From Cellulosilyticum sp. (GTDB lineage Bacteria; Bacillota; Clostridia; Lachnospirales; Cellulosilyticaceae): DNA of 64,000 nt. This document shows positions 44,887 through 54,606 of the stretch, piece after piece; the stretch's first letter is position 1, and every line of letters starts with the position of its first letter. A program made the position numbers and the translations under genes. The notes under the pieces are model-generated. The model saw only the letters and a program-made list of their open reading frames with translations, was not told the origin of the DNA and searched no databases. The stretch spans positions 1 through 64,000 of the forward strand of contig JAGAVZ010000263.1 in assembly GCA_017941635.1 (NCBI GenBank), in the 5' to 3' direction.

Positions 44887-46341
44887 TTATTGAGATACGT
44901 CTTGTACATAGAGTACACGAACGCCATCAGATGTTACGCTTGTTTGAGCAGCTGTTTCTTTTTTTGCAGCTGGAGCAGTAGGTGTTGGTGCTGCCACGCG
45001 TCCATCTCTTACATCAAAGAATTTTCTAGCCACTTGTGGGAATAAAGCGTAGCTAAGTACATCTTCTTCTGATTTAGCCACATCTTTACATTCTTCTTTG
45101 ATTTTATCAAGTTCAGGAGCAAGAAGGTCAGCTGGTCTACATGTGATGACTTCATCATCACCAATAGCTTTCTTTCTTACTTCTTCGTTTACTTCGCCAG
45201 GAAGTTGACCATACTCACCTCTAAGAACTGCTTTAGATTCTTTAGGGAATACTTTGTATCTTTCGCCAGAAAGGACATTGAATACTGCTTGAGTACCAAC
45301 AATTTGGCTTGATGGTGTAACAAGTGGTGGATAACCAAAGTCTTTTCTAACTCTTGGAACTTCTGCTAATACATCATAGTATTTGTCTTCTGCATTAGCT
45401 TGTTTGAGTTGAGAAATAAGGTTAGAAAGCATACCACCTGGTACTTGGTAAAGTAATGCATTACCATCAACATTAAGTACTTTAGGATCAAGGCTACCTT
45501 CAGCTTTAAGTTTATCAGCTACTTTTCTGAAGTGAGCAGCAGCTTCACTTAATTTTGTAAGGTCTAAACCTGTATCATATTCTGTACCTTGAAGTGTTGC
45601 AACAAGGGCTTCTGTTGTTGGGTTTGATGTACCATTAGCAAGTGGAGAAAGTGCACAGTCTACAATATCTACACCAGCTTGGATTGCCATAAGATATGTC
45701 ATATCACCAGTACCTGAAGTATTGTGTGTATGAAGGTGAATTGGTACATCTAAGTTTTCTTTTAATTTTTTCACTAATTGATATGCATCAAATGGAAGAA
45801 GAAGGTTAGCCATATCTTTGATACAGATAACATCTGCACCGATTTTAACCATATCTTCAGCGAGTTTTACGAAGTAATCAATGCTATGAACAGGGCTTGT
45901 TGTGTAGCTGAAAGCAAGTTCACAAGTACCACCATATTCTTTTACGTATTTTGCAGCAGCAGCAACGTTTCTTGGGTCGTTGAGTGCATCGAAGATACGT
46001 ACAACATCAATACCATTTTCAATTGATTTTTTACAGAAAGCTTCTACCACATCATCTGCATAGTGTTTATAGCCTAAAAGGTTTTGTCCACGAAGAAGCA
46101 TTTGAAGTGGTGTGTTTGGCATTGCTTTCTTTAATGTACGAAGTCTTTCCCATGGATCTTCGTTTAAAAAACGCATACATGAGTCAAATGTTGCGCCACC
46201 CCAACATTCAAGTGACCAATATCCCATTTTATCAAGCATTTCACAAGCAGGAAGCATATCTTCAATACGCATTCTTGTAGCAGCTTGTGATTGATGCGCA
46301 TCTCTTAAAATTGTATCTGTAATTCTAACTTGTTTACCCAT
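44887..46341 (-). CDS. oadA: Oxaloacetate decarboxylase alpha subunit (carboxyltransferase)
   Basis: A 484-residue TIM-barrel carboxyltransferase plus PycB-type C-terminal region. Opening ITDTILRDAHQSQAATRMRIEDM and metal ligands in HLHTHNTSG are diagnostic; the catalytic Lys is in VICIKDMANLL. The biotinyl domain is not fused but encoded separately (47564). Transfers CO2 from oxaloacetate to biotin; the membrane beta subunit then decarboxylates carboxybiotin and exports Na+. Last gene of a four-gene operon. Confidence 0.93.
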   Translation of the reverse strand: MGKQVRITDTILRDAHQSQAATRMRIEDMLPACEMLDKMGYWSLECWGGATFDSCMRFLNEDPWERLRTLKKAMPNTPLQMLLRGQNLLGYKHYADDVVEAFCKKSIENGIDVVRIFDALNDPRNVAAAAKYVKEYGGTCELAFSYTTSPVHSIDYFVKLAEDMVKIGADVICIKDMANLLLPFDAYQLVKKLKENLDVPIHLHTHNTSGTGDMTYLMAIQAGVDIVDCALSPLANGTSNPTTEALVATLQGTEYDTGLDLTKLSEAAAHFRKVADKLKAEGSLDPKVLNVDGNALLYQVPGGMLSNLISQLKQANAEDKYYDVLAEVPRVRKDFGYPPLVTPSSQIVGTQAVFNVLSGERYKVFPKESKAVLRGEYGQLPGEVNEEVRKKAIGDDEVITCRPADLLAPELDKIKEECKDVAKSEEDVLSYALFPQVARKFFDVRDGRVAAPTPTAPAAKKETAAQTSVTSDGVRVLYVQDVSQ

Positions 46342-46357
46342 AATTTATGTTTCCTCC

Positions 46358-47530
46358 TTAACCGAATAGTGCAAGTAATACACCGGCAGCAATCGCTGAA
46401 CCGATTACACCAGCAACGTTAGGTCCCATAGCATGCATTAATAAGAAGTTTGAAGGTTCTTCTTTTTGACCAACCATTTGTGATACACGAGCAGCCATTG
46501 GAACAGCAGAAACACCAGCAGAACCAATGAGTGGGTTAATTTTTGTTTTAAGGAATAGGTTCATAACTTTAGCAAGGATTAATCCACCAGCAGTACCTAA
46601 ACCAAAGGCAATAACACCCATAGCAATGATTTTAATTGTTTCTAATCTTAAGAAGGTGTTTGCTGTAGCAGTTGCCCCTACAGAGATACCAAGGAAGATT
46701 GTAACAATGTTCATGAGTTCGTTTTGAACTGTTTTGCTTAAACGTTCTGCAACGCCTGATTCTTTGAATAAGTTACCAAGCATTAAGCAACCAACAAGTG
46801 GTGCAGCAGATGGTACAAGAAGTGCTACGAATACAGTAATAACGATTGGGAAGATGATTTTTTCAACTTTAGATACTGGTCTAAGTGCAACCATCTTAAT
46901 CTTACGTTCTTCTGGAGTAGTAAGTGCTTTCATAATAGGTGGTTGAATAACTGGAACAAGTGCCATATATGAATAAGCAGCTACGGCAATAGGTCCAAGA
47001 AGATGTGGTGCAAGTTTACTTGTAACGAAGATAGCTGTTGGACCATCAGCACCACCAATAATACCGATTGAACTAGCTTCTGCTGGAGAAAAGCCCATAT
47101 AGCGAGCAGCAATATATGTAACGAAAATACCAAGTTGTGCAGCAGCACCTAATAATAAACTTCTTGGATTGGCAATAAGTGGAGCGAAGTCTGTCATAGC
47201 CCCTACACCAAGGAAGATTAAACATGGATAAATACCAAGTTTAACACCTAAATATAAGTAATCAATAAGACCTGGTGTAATCTCACCACTACCAAATAAA
47301 TCCCAGTGAACATGACCATCAGCAAATAATGCTTCGTGGTAGATTTCTGCACCAGGAAGGTTCGTTAAAAGCATACCAAATGCAATAGGAAGTAAAAGTA
47401 AAGGTTCAAAACCTTTAGCAATTGCTAAATATAGTAAGATAAATGCTATAACGAACATGATTAATACTTTAGGATCATTCGCAATAAGTGAAAATCCTGT
47501 TTGATTTATGAAATTCATAATAGTTTCCAT
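46358..47530 (-). CDS. oadB: Na+-translocating decarboxylase beta subunit
   Basis: A 390-residue polytopic membrane protein. The key motif [18 protein letters not shown] holds the Asp essential for Na+ transport. N-terminal [20 protein letters not shown] and C-terminal [19 protein letters not shown] are also conserved. Decarboxylates carboxybiotin coupled to Na+ export across the membrane. RBS GGAGGA. Shared by oxaloacetate, methylmalonyl-CoA and glutaconyl-CoA decarboxylases; the linked OadA points to oxaloacetate. Confidence 0.94.
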   Translation of the reverse strand: METIMNFINQTGFSLIANDPKVLIMFVIAFILLYLAIAKGFEPLLLLPIAFGMLLTNLPGAEIYHEALFADGHVHWDLFGSGEITPGLIDYLYLGVKLGIYPCLIFLGVGAMTDFAPLIANPRSLLLGAAAQLGIFVTYIAARYMGFSPAEASSIGIIGGADGPTAIFVTSKLAPHLLGPIAVAAYSYMALVPVIQPPIMKALTTPEERKIKMVALRPVSKVEKIIFPIVITVFVALLVPSAAPLVGCLMLGNLFKESGVAERLSKTVQNELMNIVTIFLGISVGATATANTFLRLETIKIIAMGVIAFGLGTAGGLILAKVMNLFLKTKINPLIGSAGVSAVPMAARVSQMVGQKEEPSNFLLMHAMGPNVAGVIGSAIAAGVLLALFG

Positions 47531-47563
47531 ATTAACATGTTCCTCCGATCGATACTAAGATAA

Positions 47564-47908
47564 TTATTGAATCACACAAAGGATAGCGCCTGATTCTACA
47601 GTTGCTCCTTTAGTTGTATTAACAGATACGATTGTTCCATCAATTGGAGACATGATTTCGTTTTCCATTTTCATAGCTTCAAGAATCATTAATACTTGTC
47701 CTTTTTTTACTGTATCACCATTTGATACGTTTACACTTAAGATATTTCCAGGCATTGGACTTGTGATTTTTTCACCGCCACTAGGTGCAGCAGATTGTAC
47801 TGGAGTGGCAGCTGGAGCTGGAGCAGCTGCTTTAGCTGTAGCTTCATCAATAAGTTCAATTGCGATTTCATAGTTATTTCCATTTACATTTACACGATAT
47901 TTTTTCAT
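47564..47908 (-). CDS. Biotin carrier subunit of the decarboxylase
   Basis: A 114-residue protein: a short N-terminal segment, an Ala/Pro-rich flexible linker (residues 25-48) and a biotinyl domain with EAMKMEN, the biotinylated Lys being Lys80. It ferries carboxyl groups from OadA to OadB. Second gene of the operon. Confidence 0.93.
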   Translation of the reverse strand: MKKYRVNVNGNNYEIAIELIDEATAKAAAPAPAATPVQSAAPSGGEKITSPMPGNILSVNVSNGDTVKKGQVLMILEAMKMENEIMSPIDGTIVSVNTTKGATVESGAILCVIQ

Positions 47909-47942
47909 TTCGATTTCCCCTTTTAATTAAGTGTATTGGAAC

Positions 47943-48230
47943 TTAGAGTTCTTTGACAGATAAAACTTTAATTGCTGATACATCAGTGCCTAATTCTTCC
48001 GCAATAACAGCAGAAACAGCAGCGATAAATTCTTGACGATTTGTAATCGTAGATTTAGCTGGTGTTGGAGCAGGTGCGGCTACAGGTGTAGTAGCAGGAG
48101 CTACATTTGCAGGCTTAGTAATTTTTTGTACAACCCAGCTCATCAGATAGCAAAGAGCAATAATACAAACTAAGCCGAAGAATACAGTTCCGAGTCCCAT
48201 CAAAATAACAAAAGTATTAGATAATTCCAT
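47943..48230 (-). CDS. oadG: OadG family subunit of the decarboxylase
   Basis: A 95-residue protein with one membrane span (residues 8-30, FVILMGLGTVFFGLVCIIALCYL), an Ala/Pro linker and a C-terminal acyl-carrier-like helix (ITNRQEFIAAVSAVIAEELGTDVSAIKVLSVKEL) seen in OadG/MmdD. Anchors alpha and biotin subunits to OadB. First gene of the operon, with GGGAGGA upstream. Confidence 0.88.
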   Translation of the reverse strand: MELSNTFVILMGLGTVFFGLVCIIALCYLMSWVVQKITKPANVAPATTPVAAPAPTPAKSTITNRQEFIAAVSAVIAEELGTDVSAIKVLSVKEL

Positions 48231-48654
48231 CAGCTAGTCCTCCCTTCATGAAAAAAATTTATGCCTAATTGAGCAGATAACATTAAAAAGTTTCTGAGCA
48301 TATATTAAGTATAAAACATTTTTCATAAAATGTTAATTAAATTTAAAACATTTGAAATGATATTTTTTGTTGTCTTGTGTCTATTAATTAAATAAATTGC
48401 ATGAAATTAAGTTTAGAACAGACATAAAATAAGCTAAATGATAAAATAACTCACAGAATTAGAAAGATAATTCAGAAAATGATTGTCTACAAAACTGTTT
48501 TTCTTTATGAAATATTAACAGAAGAAGTGTAGGATTATTCGGTATAATAAAAGTATAAAATTTACATTTGTTAGTTTAAAAATCAATATATAAAAGAAAT
48601 GAGTGAGGAAAGGTGATGAGAACAGACTAAAAAAGAGAAAGAGAGGATGATAGT
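48231..48654. other. Divergent intergenic region between oad operon and K+/H+ antiporter
   Basis: 424 bases, very AT-rich, with repeated AAAACATTT words near 48320-48352. It must hold promoters for both directions, but no -35/-10 pair is clear enough to call. No coding remnant. Confidence 0.4.
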
Positions 48655-50253
48655 ATGGAATATTATATTATTATGGCAGCAATGATTATTTTTCTTTGTT
48701 TGATGGCGAGTGGTATCTCAAACAAACTGGGGATTCCAACCTTAATATTCTTCATTGTTTTAGGAATGATTTTTGGTAGTGAGGGGATTGTAGGAATCTG
48801 GTTTGCAAATTATAACTATGCCAATTATATATGTTCATTTGGACTCATTTATATTATGTTTTATGGGGGATTTGGCGTCAACTGGAATGTGGCAAAACCC
48901 GTTACTTTAAAAGCGGGGCTTTTATCCACAGTAGGCGTCGTGCTGACAGCGGTATTAACAGGAATATTTTGTCACCTTGTATTAGGCATTGATTTATTAG
49001 AAAGTCTTTTATTAGGGTCGGTTATCAGTTCTACAGATGCGGCAGCCGTATTTTATATCTTAAAGGCTAAAAAGCTTAACTTAAAAAATGGATTGGCATC
49101 ATTGCTAGAGATAGAAAGTGGGAGTAATGACCCTATCGCCAATATGCTGACCATTGTTTTATTAGGTATTATTCAAGGAAGTGGCACAGGAGCAGTTCCT
49201 GTTATCTTTATTAAACAGTTTGTAATAGGGATTATAGTAGGAAGTTTATTAGGTCTTTTTGCAAGCTACGGACTTAAGAAATTTGAAGTGATGACAGAAG
49301 GGCTCAATATGATTTTTGTCTTTGCAATTGCCCTCTTTTCTTATGCACTAAGTAATGTAATGGGTGGAAATGGTTACTTAAGTGTTTATATTACAGGGAT
49401 TATATTAGGGAATACAAAGATTCCCAATAAACCAGAACTAGTTCACTTCTTCGATGGATTAACTAATCTATTTCAAATGTTAGTATTTTTTTTATTAGGA
49501 CTTTTAGCATTCCCAACACGAGTGATAAGCTATCTAGGACCAGCTATATTAGTGGCATTATTTTTAACCCTCATTGCAAGGCCGCTTTCGGTAGCTATTT
49601 TGATGGCACCATTCAAAGTACCATTCAGAGACCAAATGCTTATTTCGTGGGCAGGATTAAGAGGAGCGTCAGGTATTGTTTTTGCCATTGTAGTAGCTGT
49701 AAGTGGTGTATTTCCTGAGAATCAAATCTTTAATATTGTTTTTTGTATTGCCATGTTATCTATTGCAGTACAAGGTGCATTATTACCATGGGTTGCAAAG
49801 AAACTCGATTTGATAGATGACACGACACCTGTTTCTATGACTTTTAACGATTATCGCAATGATGCAGATGTAAGACTTGTTAATATTTTGATCACTAAAC
49901 ACCATCCATGGGTAGGTAAGAAACTAAGTGAAATTACCTTTCCACATAAATCATTGGTGGTACTGATTAAGCGACGATTTGAAGTGGTGATTCCAAAAGG
50001 TGAGACTGTGTTAGAACCAGAAGATGTTTTGGTTTTGAGTAGTGAATATCAAGAGGCTGATTCTGATTTAGAAGTACAAGAAATGGTAATCGACAAAAAT
50101 AATAAATGGGTAGGAAAAACCATTGCAGAGTGTAAAATTCCAAAAGACATTATTATTATCATGGTGAAGAGAAAAGATGAAAGTATTATTCCAAGTGGGA
50201 ATACGATTATTCATGCTCATGACGTGCTATTAACTTGTGGTTTAAAGGATTAA
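48655..50253 (+). CDS. CvrA/NhaP2-type K+(Na+)/H+ antiporter with tandem RCK_C domains
   Basis: A 532-residue CPA1 protein: about twelve membrane segments in residues 1-385, with the transport core STDAAAVFY and ESGSNDPIANML (ND motif), then two RCK_C (TrkA-C) ligand domains (about 405-455 and 470-530, each with a WVGKxLxE... start). Exports K+ or Na+ against H+. RBS GAGAGGATG. Divergent from the Na+-pumping decarboxylase, so both may support ion homeostasis. Confidence 0.9.
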   Translation: MEYYIIMAAMIIFLCLMASGISNKLGIPTLIFFIVLGMIFGSEGIVGIWFANYNYANYICSFGLIYIMFYGGFGVNWNVAKPVTLKAGLLSTVGVVLTAVLTGIFCHLVLGIDLLESLLLGSVISSTDAAAVFYILKAKKLNLKNGLASLLEIESGSNDPIANMLTIVLLGIIQGSGTGAVPVIFIKQFVIGIIVGSLLGLFASYGLKKFEVMTEGLNMIFVFAIALFSYALSNVMGGNGYLSVYITGIILGNTKIPNKPELVHFFDGLTNLFQMLVFFLLGLLAFPTRVISYLGPAILVALFLTLIARPLSVAILMAPFKVPFRDQMLISWAGLRGASGIVFAIVVAVSGVFPENQIFNIVFCIAMLSIAVQGALLPWVAKKLDLIDDTTPVSMTFNDYRNDADVRLVNILITKHHPWVGKKLSEITFPHKSLVVLIKRRFEVVIPKGETVLEPEDVLVLSSEYQEADSDLEVQEMVIDKNNKWVGKTIAECKIPKDIIIIMVKRKDESIIPSGNTIIHAHDVLLTCGLKD

Positions 50254-50477
50254 ATATCATAAAAGAAAAGCCAAATAAGTAATAGATATAAGATACTAGA
50301 GAGAAGAATACTATACATACAAATAAGTTAAAATGGTGAAAATAGAAAGAAAAGCTTATGAAGAATTGAGACGAGGCAAGTATTTTTAGAAAGATTGCTT
50401 TGTCATAATAAATTACAGTATCATAAAAGTAAGATATGTTATAATGATAACTAGCACTTTTATTAAAGGAGAAACAG

Positions 50478-51047
50478 ATGAGTCAAAAAGTTACATTAAC
50501 ATATGAAAATAATGAGTATATTGTTTGCTTAGGAAATGCAGTATTAGCTCAAGATAAAGATGAAGAGAGAGCAATTGTAGCTTTCAAAAATGCCATTAAA
50601 AATAATATGAGCCAAAAGACATTAAGTTTTAAAGAAATGGTAGAAAAGGTGAATGCGCTTGGTGTGAAAGATATTGAAATCAATGAAACATATGGTGCAA
50701 TGCAATCTGGTGATTTAAAATATTTCTATCATACAGGTAAAGCTTTTTACACAGGTTCAAATAAAATGGTGGTTTTACAAGGTGGATTTGATTACTTCTA
50801 TAAAGTATTAAGCTTAGGTGTTAATCGCCAACTAGAATCAACAGATGAATTGGTAGAACTTTGTGCACTGGCTATGGAAAAAGGGGCAACTTATAGCTTA
50901 ACAGAAGATAGTATTAGCATTGCAAGTGCAGCTTTTAGCTATGGAAATGTAGGGTTTAACTTTGTAAATAGCAAGCTGAATAAAGGAACTTCTAGTGAAA
51001 AATCGACTTTTGAAGTATTTAGAAGTTTAGTGTTAGCAGCATTATAA
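50478..51047 (+). CDS. Hypothetical protein, 189 residues
   Basis: A soluble alpha/beta protein with good RBS (AAAGGAG). N-terminus MSQKVTLTYENNEYIV, central FYHTGKAFYTGSNKMVVLQGGFDYFYKVLSLG, Ser/Ala-rich C-terminus. No motif or family is recognised. Single-gene unit closed by a terminator at 51061. Confidence 0.6.
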   Translation: MSQKVTLTYENNEYIVCLGNAVLAQDKDEERAIVAFKNAIKNNMSQKTLSFKEMVEKVNALGVKDIEINETYGAMQSGDLKYFYHTGKAFYTGSNKMVVLQGGFDYFYKVLSLGVNRQLESTDELVELCALAMEKGATYSLTEDSISIASAAFSYGNVGFNFVNSKLNKGTSSEKSTFEVFRSLVLAAL

Positions 51048-51060
51048 AGCATGTTATAAA

Positions 51061-51092
51061 AAAGTACACTGGTATAGTAGTGTACCTTTTTT
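51061..51092 (+). terminator. Intrinsic terminator after the hypothetical gene
   Basis: AAAGTACAC and GTGTACCTTT arms, followed by TTT. The following 350 bases to 51348 hold no gene. Confidence 0.7.
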
Positions 51093-51348
51093 AGTGTCAT
51101 GATTTACCTAATGAATGTAGCAATAACTTTGTCAAATATCCATATCTCAATAGATTCTAGTATAACACCATATTCTACCTCATAGATTTTTTCATTTTAC
51201 AGTATCAGCTAAGCATGATAAGTTCCAGAATCTCTAGCATCGACAGTATCATAGTGAAAATCAGATAGCTATTTTAAATAGACATAAGAGAAATAGGACT
51301 AAATAGAAAAATTAAAGATTAAGAATACTGATGAATGTATAAAATAAT

Positions 51349-51377
51349 TTGATATAGTTATAATTTAGATATATAAT
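51349..51377 (+). promoter_or_regulatory. Promoter of the CobW operon
   Basis: TTGATA at 51349-51354, 17-base spacer, perfect TATAAT at 51372-51377. Start expected near 51384, inside the Fur-like box. Confidence 0.7.
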
Positions 51378-51381
51378 TTAG

Positions 51382-51400
51382 TTGCAAATCGGTCTCAATT
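51382..51400. promoter_or_regulatory. Fur/Zur-like box over the CobW promoter start point
   Basis: TTGCAAATCGGTCTCAATT has the TTGcAAAT-N-ggTCTCAA form of Fur-family boxes and overlaps the start point, a repressor position. Which Fur-type protein (iron, zinc) binds cannot be said; CobW neighbours favour zinc or another metal. Confidence 0.45.
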
Positions 51401-51453
51401 CTATTTATTTGTATAGAACTTAGACAAGGAAAAGATATTGGGAGGAAACAAAG

Positions 51454-52557
51454 ATGACAAAGATTGATATTATTTCAGGATTTCTTGGAGCAGGTAAAAC
51501 AACTTTAATTAAAAAGCTGATTAAAGAAGGTTTTAATGGAGAAAAGCTTGTTCTCATTGAAAATGAATTTGGTGAAATTGGTATAGATGGTGGTTTCTTA
51601 AAAGAAGGTGGCGTGGAAATCACAGAAATGAACTCAGGATGTATCTGTTGTTCATTAGTAGGAGATTTTGGTGCAGCTCTGAAGGATGTACTTACAAATT
51701 ACAAACCTGACCGCGTGATTATTGAACCGTCAGGTGTTGGTAAACTTTCAGATGTCATTAAAGCAGTTGAAAATGTAGATGAAGACATGGATGTAGAACT
51801 TAATGCAAGAGTAGCAGTAGTAGATGCCCTTAAATGTAAAATGTATATGAAAAACTTTGGAGAATTCTTCAATAATCAAATTGAAAGTGCCACAAGTATT
51901 ATTTTAAGCCGCTCTCAAAAAGCATCAGAAGCAAAATTAGAAGAATGTGTAAAAATGATTAGAGAACATAATCCACAAGCGGCTATTGTGACAACTTCAT
52001 GGGATGATATTTCAGGAGCTAAATTACTGGAAGTGATGGAATCAAAACATTCTTTAGCATATGAGTTAATGAAAGAAGAAGAGGTATGCCCAAGCTGTGG
52101 ACATGTGCATCATCATGAGCATCATGACCACGAATGCTGCGGACATGACCATGAGCATCACAACCATGAATGCTGCGGACATGACCATGAGCACCACGAT
52201 CACGAATGCTGCGGACATGACCATGAGCACCACGACCATGAATGTGGCTGTGGACATGACCATCACTATCATCATGCTGATGAAGTTTTCACAAGTTGGG
52301 GAATGGAAACACCGCATAAATATGATGAAGAAGAAATCAAAAAGGCACTTGAAACTTTATCTGGGTCAGAAGAATATGGTATCATTCTTCGTGCAAAAGG
52401 TATTCTTCAAAATAAAGAAGGTAAGTGGTTCTGCTTTGATATGGTACCAGGAGAATATGAAATTCGTGAAGAAAATGCAGATTACACAGGACGTCTATGT
52501 GTGATTGGTACTAAATTAGATGAACAAGGCCTCAAAAAATTATTTGGCTTATGCTAA
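51454..52557 (+). CDS. CobW/COG0523 GTPase with long His/Cys-rich metal-binding repeat
   Basis: A 367-residue G3E GTPase metallochaperone. Walker A GFLGAGKTT (residues 9-17), the COG0523 metal motif CICC (63-66), EPSGVG and SRSQKAS (nucleotide base motif). Residues 211-275 are an insert CPSCGHVHHHEHHDH followed by three exact-length 12-residue repeats ECCGHDHEHH(N/D)H (52132-52239 in DNA) and a CGCGHDHHYHH end. The C-terminal CobW domain follows. Such inserts bind Zn, Ni or Co. RBS GGGAGG. It overlaps the next GTPase in the same operon. Confidence 0.92.
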   Translation: MTKIDIISGFLGAGKTTLIKKLIKEGFNGEKLVLIENEFGEIGIDGGFLKEGGVEITEMNSGCICCSLVGDFGAALKDVLTNYKPDRVIIEPSGVGKLSDVIKAVENVDEDMDVELNARVAVVDALKCKMYMKNFGEFFNNQIESATSIILSRSQKASEAKLEECVKMIREHNPQAAIVTTSWDDISGAKLLEVMESKHSLAYELMKEEEVCPSCGHVHHHEHHDHECCGHDHEHHNHECCGHDHEHHDHECCGHDHEHHDHECGCGHDHHYHHADEVFTSWGMETPHKYDEEEIKKALETLSGSEEYGIILRAKGILQNKEGKWFCFDMVPGEYEIREENADYTGRLCVIGTKLDEQGLKKLFGLC

Positions 52558-52571
52558 GGGGAGAAGTGGCA

Positions 52572-53513
52572 ATGAGAATACCAATTTTTATATTTAATGG
52601 TTTATTAGAAGCAGGAAAAACAATGTTTATGGACTATATGCTTAAGAAACCTATTTTTGCAGATGGTCAAAATACATTAGTCATTTCTTGTGAAGAAGGT
52701 ATTGAGGAATATGATGCAGCTTACTATGAAAAAAATCATATTACAGTCGTACAAGTAGAAGATGAAGAAGAATTAACCGATGCGTTTATTAAGGAACTTG
52801 CAGAAAAGTATAATCCTCAACGTGTGATGATTGAATACAATGGTATGTGGGATATGGCAGTACCTTTTGAACTAGAATATCCAAAAGAGTGGGGTATTTA
52901 TCAAGTTGTTACCCTTGTAAATGGAGAAACTTTTAATGTATATCTTAACAATATGCGTGGCATTATGATGGAACATTTCAAATGTGCAGATTTAGTGGTA
53001 TTTAATCGTGTGACCAAAGAGATGAATACGGCATCTTTTAGAAATACAGTAAAAGCTGTAAATGGACAAGCCAAACTCTTTATTTGTGATGAAGATTTTG
53101 CCTTAGAGCCAATCAAAGAAGAGTTACCTTATGATTTAAATGCAGAGATTATTGAAGTAAAAGACGAAGATTATGGTATTTGGTATATTGATTTATGGGA
53201 ACAACCACAGCGTTATATGAATAAAAAAGTCAAAGTAAGTGGACTATTTTTCCAAGATAAATCTGATCCAAAAGACCGCTTTACCTTTGGCCGTTTTGCC
53301 ATGCCATGTTGTGCCGATGATATTGCACTCATGGGATTATACTGCCATAACATTGGTAAGCCTAAGTTCAAAGATAGAGATAGTATTTCGGTTCTTGCAC
53401 AAATTCACTATGAAAAAGCTGAGGTCTATAACAATGATATGGGACCTATTCTCTATGTAAAATCTATTGAGCTTGCGAAGAAGAATCAAGAAGACTTAGT
53501 TATGTTTAATTAG
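52572..53513 (+). CDS. Second CobW-like GTPase fused to a DUF1980/TIGR03943-like domain
   Basis: A 313-residue protein. Residues 1-170 are G3E-GTPase-like with Walker A GLLEAGKT but little sign of the CxCC motif (SCEEG instead), and a plausible base-binding region VVFNRVTKEM. From about 200 the protein changes to the C-terminal domain of TIGR03943/YcgQ proteins (VKVSGLFFQDK, FTFGRFAMPCCADD). YcgQ partners normally work with a YcgR permease, which is not here. ATG 52572 is chosen for GGGGAGAAG. Probably acts with the GTPase before it in metal supply. Confidence 0.82.
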   Translation: MRIPIFIFNGLLEAGKTMFMDYMLKKPIFADGQNTLVISCEEGIEEYDAAYYEKNHITVVQVEDEEELTDAFIKELAEKYNPQRVMIEYNGMWDMAVPFELEYPKEWGIYQVVTLVNGETFNVYLNNMRGIMMEHFKCADLVVFNRVTKEMNTASFRNTVKAVNGQAKLFICDEDFALEPIKEELPYDLNAEIIEVKDEDYGIWYIDLWEQPQRYMNKKVKVSGLFFQDKSDPKDRFTFGRFAMPCCADDIALMGLYCHNIGKPKFKDRDSISVLAQIHYEKAEVYNNDMGPILYVKSIELAKKNQEDLVMFN

Positions 53514-53565
53514 AGAGCAAGTAATTCCTTTTCAATTAAAAATGAATACACCCAATGAAGTAACA

Positions 53566-53601
53566 GAAACAGCCCATTGAAAATTTTCAATGGGCTGTTT
53601 C
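53566..53601. terminator. Bidirectional terminator, perfect 36-base palindrome
   Basis: Arms of 18 bases (GAAACAGCCCATTGAAAA and its complement) with no loop bases spare. Serves the CobW pair and the CAT gene in opposite directions. Confidence 0.8.
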
Positions 53602-53649
53602 TTATGATTTAAATGTTTTTCATAAGAGAGTGCATTTTATAAAGAGCAT

Positions 53650-54294
53650 CTAAATTAAATAATGTTCTGGATGAGCAAGTACCGTTTCAACATCCTTATA
53701 AAAGAGTGAGCAGTGATAACCATCACAAACAGCATGATGTACTTGTAAGGTAAGTGGCATAAGGATTTTATCTTGTTGCTCGAAATATTTTCCCCAAGTT
53801 ACCATAGGCAGTAAAAAGTCATAGTCACTTTGATTGTTTACATCAAAGGAAGTGTAGCTAAGCCAAGGTAAGCAAGAAACTAAAAAGAAGTTTGGTAGAA
53901 AATCTGTTTTATGCTTACTTGTTTTGTAATTGTCTAAGTCTGTTGTCATTTGTATGTAGAAGTTTTTAAAGTTTTGATCATATGGTGTTGTCATGCTATC
54001 CATGATTTTAGTTTGGTCATCAAGGATAGAGTAGCATGGAGAAATTTCATCATAATAGCCTAATTGATGATTGAGATCATAGCAAGTTTTAAATTCAACA
54101 TGCTGATTAAGCGCCCTTGTAATAATCCAAGTAAAGGTTGGATAAAGTCGCAAGTTATGTTGTTTAATGAAAGTCATTAAATACGTGATATCCATATTAA
54201 CCGTCAAACTATAGGTGCTTTTAGCCACTGTCATAAAGTGATTAAAACACTCTTTTCTTTCCCAATTTTCCATATCAATAAGAGTAAAGTTCAT
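53650..54294 (-). CDS. Type A chloramphenicol acetyltransferase family protein
   Basis: A 214-residue trimeric-type CAT. The active site HHAVCDG (His187 catalytic) and C-terminal GYHCSLFYKDVE are as in catA. The N-terminal FTLIDMENWERKECFNHF and PCYSILDD are also conserved. Acetylates chloramphenicol from acetyl-CoA if it is a true resistance enzyme; chromosomal relatives may have other acceptors. Near the family's normal length. RBS on minus strand is GGGGGGAGA. Confidence 0.9.
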   Translation of the reverse strand: MNFTLIDMENWERKECFNHFMTVAKSTYSLTVNMDITYLMTFIKQHNLRLYPTFTWIITRALNQHVEFKTCYDLNHQLGYYDEISPCYSILDDQTKIMDSMTTPYDQNFKNFYIQMTTDLDNYKTSKHKTDFLPNFFLVSCLPWLSYTSFDVNNQSDYDFLLPMVTWGKYFEQQDKILMPLTLQVHHAVCDGYHCSLFYKDVETVLAHPEHYLI

Positions 54295-54606
54295 AAAAAA
54301 TCTCCCCCCAAAAAATCATTTGGATACTTTATAACACTGATTAAGATATTTGGATTAGTGATTGTGTTTATTAAAATTTGGCTTATTGTAGTCTAGGTTA
54401 GTAAAGGCATTAATACCTGATAAAACACAGATTACAATTGTGTGTGATATGTAATGTATAGAAATAAGCCATAGGAATATTTTAAGAGATAAAGTCCTTT
54501 ATAGCAATAAAGTATAGAATAAAGTATTGAATATAAAATCAATTTCTAATAATTAATAAATTTGATGTTATAATATGTAGAAAAAAGAATAGAGGGAGGT
54601 TTTAGG
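54295..54606. other. Intergenic region before the damaged two-component system
   Basis: 312 bases, AT-rich, with a strong RBS (AGAGGGAGGT) at its end near 54591-54600. No other gene or hairpin seen. Confidence 0.4.

Noticed and set aside
52097-52280. Tandem repeat considered as a CRISPR array or satellite
   Set aside because: The units are contiguous 36-base coding repeats in frame within the GTPase, with no spacers.
52066-52317. Minus-strand ORF through the His-rich part of the CobW gene, full of Met/Val
   Set aside because: It is the complement of the CAT/GAC-rich repeat; no RBS and the composition is explained by the repeat.
53650-54294. Acquired chloramphenicol resistance gene on a mobile unit
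   Set aside because: No IS ends, repeats or base-composition shift surround it; it shares a terminator with the chromosomal CobW operon.
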